6,416 bases of DNA. Source: SIG636 sp045535465. GTDB lineage: Bacteria; Bacillota; Clostridia; Oscillospirales; CAG-382. Position numbers and translations under genes: made by a program. Of the stretch, positions 6,188 to 6,416 are shown in pieces. The notes under the pieces were generated by a model, which did not search any database, was not told the DNA's origin, and saw nothing but the letters and a program-made list of their open reading frames with translations. Position 1 is the stretch's first letter, and every line of letters begins with the position of its first letter. Location: positions 1 through 6,416 of the forward strand of contig JAZSLS010000143.1 in NCBI GenBank assembly GCA_045535465.1, written 5' to 3'.

Positions 6188-6416
6188 ATGAGCGACAACG
6201 AAAACATTATCACTTTAACCGACGACGAGGGCAACGAAATAGAGTTTGAAGTCCTTGACGTTGTTATCTATCAGGGCGAAGACTACATCGTTCTTCTTGA
6301 AAACACCGAGGAAGCCGACGAGGTTGTTATCCTTAAGGTGGGCGAAGCCGATGAAGATGGCGACGAAACCTATCTTCCCGTGGAGGACGAGGAGGTTTTG
6401 AACGACGTTTTTGACC
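6188..6416 (+). CDS. DUF1292-family acidic protein (5' part, cut by window end)
   Basis: Seventy-six residues are visible and the frame is still open at the window end. The ribosome site AAAGGAG (6174-6180) is 7 nt before the ATG. The pattern of a short acidic start, ITLTDDEGNEIEFEVLDV (8-25), YQGEDYIVLLE (28-38) and a VVILKV strand (46-51) matches the DUF1292 (YrzB/UPF0473-like) family, small proteins of about 80-100 residues in Bacillota whose function is unknown. The visible part is extremely acidic (Asp/Glu far exceed Lys/Arg). DUF1292 genes are usually not known for sitting beside kinases, so its place 28 nt after the orphan gene may mark either an operon member or the start of a separate housekeeping unit; no promoter is evident in the gap. 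Confidence 0.8.
   Translation, partial: MSDNENIITLTDDEGNEIEFEVLDVVIYQGEDYIVLLENTEEADEVVILKVGEADEDGDETYLPVEDEEVLNDVFD

Overview
The window looks like a chromosomal segment of a low-to-moderate GC Bacillota, most likely a gut-type clostridium (Oscillospirales or similar). The signs are near-consensus sigma-A promoters with TATAAT boxes, strong AGGAGG-like ribosome binding sites, frequent ATA/AAA/AGA/CTT codons, TAA stops on all three complete genes, and a DUF1292-family gene at the right edge. The organism is an inference; no rRNA or marker gene is present.

Positions 1-429 are essentially non-coding. The window opens with a CAAGGC/GCCTTG hairpin. It overlaps a good promoter (TTGATT-N17-TATAAT, 20-48) whose -10 box is centred in a TTTCGGG/CCCGAAA inverted repeat. 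A perfect ribosome binding site then leads to an ATG that is followed at once by TAG. A 16-bp bidirectional terminator hairpin (216-256) closes this unit of about 200 nt. A second near-consensus promoter with an extended -10 (347-376) drives the genes to the right.

Positions 430-6416 hold four co-directional genes with gaps of 42, 18 and 28 nt and no internal terminator, consistent with one operon. They are: (1) a 564-aa zinc-ribbon protein with two blocks of four 36-aa Sel1 repeats joined by an acidic linker; (2) an 838-aa soluble fusion of a Ser/Thr-type protein kinase, a STAND-like P-loop NTPase with an MHPL-type winged-helix segment, and C-terminal TPR repeats; (3) a 485-aa protein that I cannot assign, with a largely helical N-terminal part, a Gly/Lys linker and a compact C-terminal domain; (4) the start of a very acidic DUF1292-family protein, cut by the window edge.

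The combination suggests a cytosolic signalling or stress-sensing module: two repeat-scaffold proteins, one a nucleotide-switch kinase, plus an orphan partner that may be substrate or effector. This role is inferred from architecture and synteny only. I see no toxin, nuclease, transposase or CRISPR in the window, so a defence role is possible but not shown.
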